In this document: positions 6,427 through 8,975 of the stretch, one piece after another | How positions within the stretch are numbered: the stretch's first letter is position 1 | Layout of the letters: each line of letters opens with the position of its first letter | DNA from: Candidatus Omnitrophota bacterium | GTDB taxonomy: Bacteria > Omnitrophota > Gorgyraeia > Gygaellales > Profunditerraquicolaceae | Direction: 5' to 3' | DNA length: 8,975 bases | NCBI GenBank assembly: GCA_016212045.1 | Contig: JACRHO010000045.1 | Coordinates: forward strand, 1 to 8,975 | The notes under the pieces: model-generated | The model's database searches: none | What the model was told of the DNA's origin: nothing | The model's input: the letters and a program-made list of their open reading frames with translations, nothing else | Made by a program: the position numbers and the translations under genes

Positions 6427-7434
6427 TCAAAACACTCCTGGTATTACTGTATTACAATAAGGACATTTGCCTTGCTTTATATTATACTCTAAAATGCTAA
6501 AATATTCTCTTTTAATCAACAACTTTTTGCATTTGTGGCAGTGGGTGTCGTTACCCCAGCCCCAGATATTGCCTACATAAATATAGTTTAGCCCTGCCTG
6601 ATAACCTATACCTTGTGCTTTTTTAAGGGTTGACTCTGGCGTCGCTTGATGGTCGGTAAATTTATAATCCGGATGGAATTTAGAAATATGCCAAGGTATA
6701 TTTCTATCTACAGTGGCAAGGAATTCCGCAATGCCTTGCAATTCTTCTTCTGCATCATTCTCTCCTGGCACGACTAGAGTAGTTACTTCTACCCAGATGC
6801 CTAATTTATGCATTAACCTAATAGAATTTAGCACCGGCTCTAGAGACCCGAGACAAATTTTTTTATAAGAATTGTCTTTAAAAAACTTCAAATCCACATT
6901 CGCCGCATCCAAATACGGCTGAATCATCTCTAAACATTCTTCGGTCATATAGCCATTGGTAACAAAATTATTATACAGCCCTTTGGCTTTCGCTAATTTT
7001 GCTGTTTCGTAAGCGTACTCAAAAAATATGGTCGGCTCGGTGTAAGTATAAGATATGCTTTTGCATTTATTTTTTAAGGCTGCTGCTACTATTTCTTCTG
7101 GCGATAATTCCTCTCCACCTAAATTAGCGCCGTCTCGAAATGACTCTTGCGAAATCTCCCAGTTCTGACAGAAACCGCAGCGGAAATTACAGCCAATAGT
7201 AGCGATGGAAAAACTAAATGAACCGGGAAAGAAATGATACAACGGCTTCTTCTCAATAGGGTCAATATGCGCGGCAATTACCCTGCCATAGGCATACGTA
7301 TATAATGTTCCATCAATATTTTGCCTGACGCCACAAAAGCCAAATTTTTTCTCGGCAATGCGGCAATGATGCGCACAAAGAAAACACTCCACGAGTTTAT
7401 GCTCTAACTTTTTATAAAGTAGGGCCTCTTGCAT
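6427..7434 (-). CDS. amrS: AmmeMemoRadiSam-type radical SAM protein (AmrS-like)
   Basis: A 335-residue radical SAM protein of the group related to pyruvate formate-lyase activases. An N-terminal cysteine cluster (C17-x2-C20-x3-C24, then C34) precedes the radical SAM motif GCNFRCGFCQNW, with C82, C86 and C89 binding the [4Fe-4S] cluster. TYTEPTIF at 130-137 and NVDLKFF at 179-185 are typical of this group, as is the C-terminal zinc-ribbon-like set CHKC (299-302) and CPYC (324-327). This subfamily normally works with AMMECR1 (AmrA) and Memo (AmrB) proteins, neither of which is in the window. I know of no reaction firmly established for it. ATG at 7434-7432 has no strong Shine-Dalgarno; an 85-nt region with two hairpins lies directly upstream, so this is probably the first gene of the run down to the YHS permease. 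Product assignment is firm, function is not. Confidence 0.9.
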   Translation of the reverse strand: MQEALLYKKLEHKLVECFLCAHHCRIAEKKFGFCGVRQNIDGTLYTYAYGRVIAAHIDPIEKKPLYHFFPGSFSFSIATIGCNFRCGFCQNWEISQESFRDGANLGGEELSPEEIVAAALKNKCKSISYTYTEPTIFFEYAYETAKLAKAKGLYNNFVTNGYMTEECLEMIQPYLDAANVDLKFFKDNSYKKICLGSLEPVLNSIRLMHKLGIWVEVTTLVVPGENDAEEELQGIAEFLATVDRNIPWHISKFHPDYKFTDHQATPESTLKKAQGIGYQAGLNYIYVGNIWGWGNDTHCHKCKKLLIKREYFSILEYNIKQGKCPYCNTVIPGVF

Positions 7435-7443
7435 ATCTTTAAT

Positions 7444-7516
7444 ACCAATACCACCTGCGAGGTGGAAGAAAGTTTATCGTCGGAGAACCTCACCCCACCT
7501 ACGAGGTGGGATTGGT
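7444..7516. repeat. Two tandem hairpin units forming a larger inverted repeat
   Basis: This is the only sizeable intergenic region of the window (7435-7519). Hairpin 1 is CCACCT (7451-7456), 3-nt loop, AGGTGG (7460-7465). Hairpin 2 is CCCACCT (7494-7500), 3-nt loop, AGGTGGG (7504-7510). On the minus strand each is preceded by GATAAAC (7521-7515 and 7478-7472), giving two direct units about 43 nt apart. Outer arms ACCAAT (7444-7449) and ATTGGT (7511-7516) also pair, so 7444-7465 and 7495-7516 could form one long stem with 18 of 22 positions paired, competing with the two small hairpins. No T-run follows either hairpin, which argues against a simple intrinsic terminator. A dispersed REP/BIME-like element or a transcript-processing or attenuation structure is possible. 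Confidence 0.75.
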
Positions 7517-7519
7517 TTA

Positions 7520-8518
7520 TCATATACGTAGGGCTTGAAGTTTTGTCTCATCGGTAGCTGGAACTTGCAATATTTTTTCCTGTTTTGGAATCCTTTTATA
7601 AATAATATTAGCGATACTATTGCCATTCAGGTCGCAATAGCGGCAAGTTATGCTAGAGGCGAGTTTAATTAATTCTTCGTTAAAGGCCCCCCTTCCCAGA
7701 GAAGTAGGGCCGGCGATGTCCTTGGGCATAAACAAATAATCTCCCTCGCCAACTAAATTAATTAAACGCTTGTTTTCTTCTTCGTTTCTGCCCACCACCA
7801 GCTTTGTCTCTGGGGCAAGCCTGAAATGCCTGCCAAGTTTTAAGAGCTCTACATTATCCTTATTAAATTCCTGATGCCTGATCAATTCTCTCAGTTTCTT
7901 GGCAAATTCCGGGTCGGTTAACAAACAGCCGCCTGCCGGACAGGCATAATCCTTTAGATTAAACTTCTTGGCTAATGCTATCTGCGGCCTGCGCGTCCTG
8001 CCGCTAAAATTTAGTAATTTGTCTCTGGAGACCCAACCTTCTCTTTCAGGGATAGTCTCTGGCAAAAGTTTGGCAGATAAAGGCCTTAAAACCAGACCTT
8101 CTAATTGGCTTTCCTGATCAATTATATTTAAGGCTTGCCTGTGTTGAGACATCGGACGCTGCCCTAAAACTTCTCCGGTGACCAGAAAAGACGCGCCGAT
8201 TTCCTGCATAAACTCTTTGGCTTTACGGAACTTCAAGATTCGGCAATCAATACAGGGGTTCATATTTGAACCATAGCCATGCTTGGGATTCTCTACGACC
8301 CTGAAAAATTCATCACTAATATTAATTACCTTAAGTTCTATCCCCAAATTATTAGCAACCTGGCGAGAATAATTTAGGCAGCCCGAAGATATCCTTCTGT
8401 CGCAGAGGCAAAACGGGGTCTTAAAGTTCAAGGCGATAATTTCAACGCCCTGTTCCTTAATTAACTTTGTGGCTAAGGTGCTATCCAAACCGCCGGAAAT
8501 TAAAGCGATTGCTTTCAT
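7520..8518 (-). CDS. PP-loop tRNA thiolation-type protein with NFACT-R-like C-terminus
   Basis: A 332-residue protein of the adenine-nucleotide alpha-hydrolase (PP-loop) superfamily. SGGLDST at 8-14 is the ATP pyrophosphatase loop. NPCIDCRILKF at 87-97 has the CxxC spacing of MnmA/ThiI-like tRNA sulfurtransferases, and YACPAGGCLLTDPEF at 191-205 supplies further cysteines (C193, C198). Residues from about 225 on (LGRHFRL, then KLVVGRNEEEN at 239-249) look like the NFACT-R-type domain found fused to this group. A CRYC pair at 292-295 is also present. It lacks the THUMP and rhodanese domains of classical ThiI. The likely role is ATP-dependent sulfur insertion into a tRNA base, but which base is unknown. 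I chose ATG 8518-8516 because an AGGG ribosome site is 6 nt upstream; a TTG one codon earlier is too close to it. It follows the DtxR-type gene by 8 nt. Confidence 0.85.
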   Translation of the reverse strand: MKAIALISGGLDSTLATKLIKEQGVEIIALNFKTPFCLCDRRISSGCLNYSRQVANNLGIELKVINISDEFFRVVENPKHGYGSNMNPCIDCRILKFRKAKEFMQEIGASFLVTGEVLGQRPMSQHRQALNIIDQESQLEGLVLRPLSAKLLPETIPEREGWVSRDKLLNFSGRTRRPQIALAKKFNLKDYACPAGGCLLTDPEFAKKLRELIRHQEFNKDNVELLKLGRHFRLAPETKLVVGRNEEENKRLINLVGEGDYLFMPKDIAGPTSLGRGAFNEELIKLASSITCRYCDLNGNSIANIIYKRIPKQEKILQVPATDETKLQALRI

Positions 8519-8526
8519 CAATAGCC

Positions 8527-8975
8527 CTACTTAGTCAAACGGACATATACGCTAGAGGCAAGCTCTTTATCAATAGCAAATTGACTTTCTCCGATTTTGA
8601 AAACATAGGAAGGAAATTTCTGTAAAAGTACCAGCGATATACCCGGCATTGCGCCGATACTTATAAGTTTCTGCATCTGATTTTTATCTTTGGCTTGAAG
8701 GTAAGCAATCTGGCCTTTATCTTTTACTTCCAGGTCGGTTAACGGCGCAATAATCTTAAATAATTTTTTGCCTTTCTTTTCCAGGCAGCACCTTCCCGGG
8801 GGGATAGGCTTGGCGTGAGGGCAGGCCTTAGGATGCCCTAAAATAGTGCATACCTTGTCCTCTAACCCCTCGTGTAACAGATGTTCAAACTTACAACTGA
8901 CCTCATCAATAATCTCTCTTTTTATGTCAAATACATCTGCCAGTAATCGCTCAGCAAGACGGTGTCTACGCACAC
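8527..8975 (-). CDS. DtxR-family metal-dependent repressor, 5' end outside window (partial)
   Basis: About 149 residues of the C-terminal part are present; the DNA-binding winged helix lies beyond 8975. The visible start VRRHRLAERLL is the beginning of the DtxR metal-binding and dimerization domain, so the GTG at 8973 is an internal valine and not a start codon. Counting that codon as residue 1, H4 and E8 match DtxR His79 and Glu83, and C27, E30 and H31 (SCKFEH) match the Cys102/Glu105/His106 site. The Cys points to an iron-type rather than MntR-type site. The DtxR His98 position appears to be Asp23. A cysteine-rich segment follows (C42, LGHPKACPHAKPIPPG with C51, then C62-C63). Residues from about 73 to the end form a FeoA/SH3-like domain. 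It is probably an iron-responsive regulator; its targets are unknown. Confidence 0.88.
   Translation of the reverse strand, partial: VRRHRLAERLLADVFDIKREIIDEVSCKFEHLLHEGLEDKVCTILGHPKACPHAKPIPPGRCCLEKKGKKLFKIIAPLTDLEVKDKGQIAYLQAKDKNQMQKLISIGAMPGISLVLLQKFPSYVFKIGESQFAIDKELASSVYVRLTK

Noticed and set aside
7451..7510. Rho-independent terminator after the PP-loop gene
   Set aside because: The hairpins are G/C-rich enough, but neither is followed by a run of T on the transcribed strand, and they come as a tandem repeat. They are described as a repeat instead.
8519..8521. TTG as start of the PP-loop gene
   Set aside because: It lies only 3 nt from the AGGG ribosome site, whereas the following ATG has a 6-nt spacing and gives the usual MKAIALISGG start.
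8971..8973. GTG at 8973 as the start of the DtxR-like gene
   Set aside because: The frame begins in the middle of the DtxR metal-binding domain, so the N-terminal DNA-binding part must lie outside the window and this GTG encodes an internal valine.

Overview
The window is a densely packed stretch of a bacterial genome in which every supported gene lies on the minus strand, so transcription runs from high to low coordinates. Base composition is moderately A/T-rich. The content suggests a strict anaerobe rich in iron-sulfur and sulfur chemistry: an archaeal-type sulfide-using thiazole synthase, an AmmeMemoRadiSam radical SAM protein, an Rrf2 regulator, a two-cluster ferredoxin-like protein and a DtxR-type iron regulator. 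The mixture resembles uncultured anaerobic lineages such as Omnitrophota or deep-branching Desulfobacterota/Thermodesulfobacteria-like bacteria, but that placement is only an inference. There are no tRNA or rRNA genes, CRISPR arrays, transposases or phage genes, and no gene-free stretch longer than 85 bases.

In transcription order the layout is as follows. (1) 8975-7520: the 3' part of a DtxR-family metal-dependent repressor with a FeoA-like tail, then a PP-loop tRNA-thiolation-type protein with a C-terminal NFACT-R-like segment, 8 nt apart. (2) 7519-7435: a short intergenic region filled by two tandem hairpin units. (3) 7434-2330: six tightly packed genes encoding an AmrS-like radical SAM enzyme, nicotinamidase, sulfide-dependent thiazole synthase (Thi4), an SLC13/ArsB-NhaD-type permease, a DUF1622 membrane protein, and a YHS-domain permease fusion. 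Spacings are 0, 2, -4, 17 and 2 nt, so this looks like one operon. (4) 2286-1171: an LhgO-like FAD oxidoreductase, 43 nt downstream of the operon and possibly its last gene. (5) 1181-1: an Rrf2 regulator with its own sigma-70-type promoter and a 23-bp palindrome, followed by a 4Fe-4S protein that runs off the window.

The most coherent biological story is the nicotinamidase-Thi4 pair. Thi4 consumes NAD and releases nicotinamide while making the thiamin thiazole, and nicotinamidase would send that nicotinamide back toward NAD. The Thi4 has His at the position of the sacrificial cysteine of yeast Thi4, so it should use free sulfide and turn over repeatedly. The permease translationally coupled to Thi4 and the metal-permease-like genes after it have unknown substrates. 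The second regulated module is the Rrf2-ferredoxin pair, whose palindrome lies across the promoter -10 element and is a good candidate for an autoregulatory operator sensing Fe-S or redox state.
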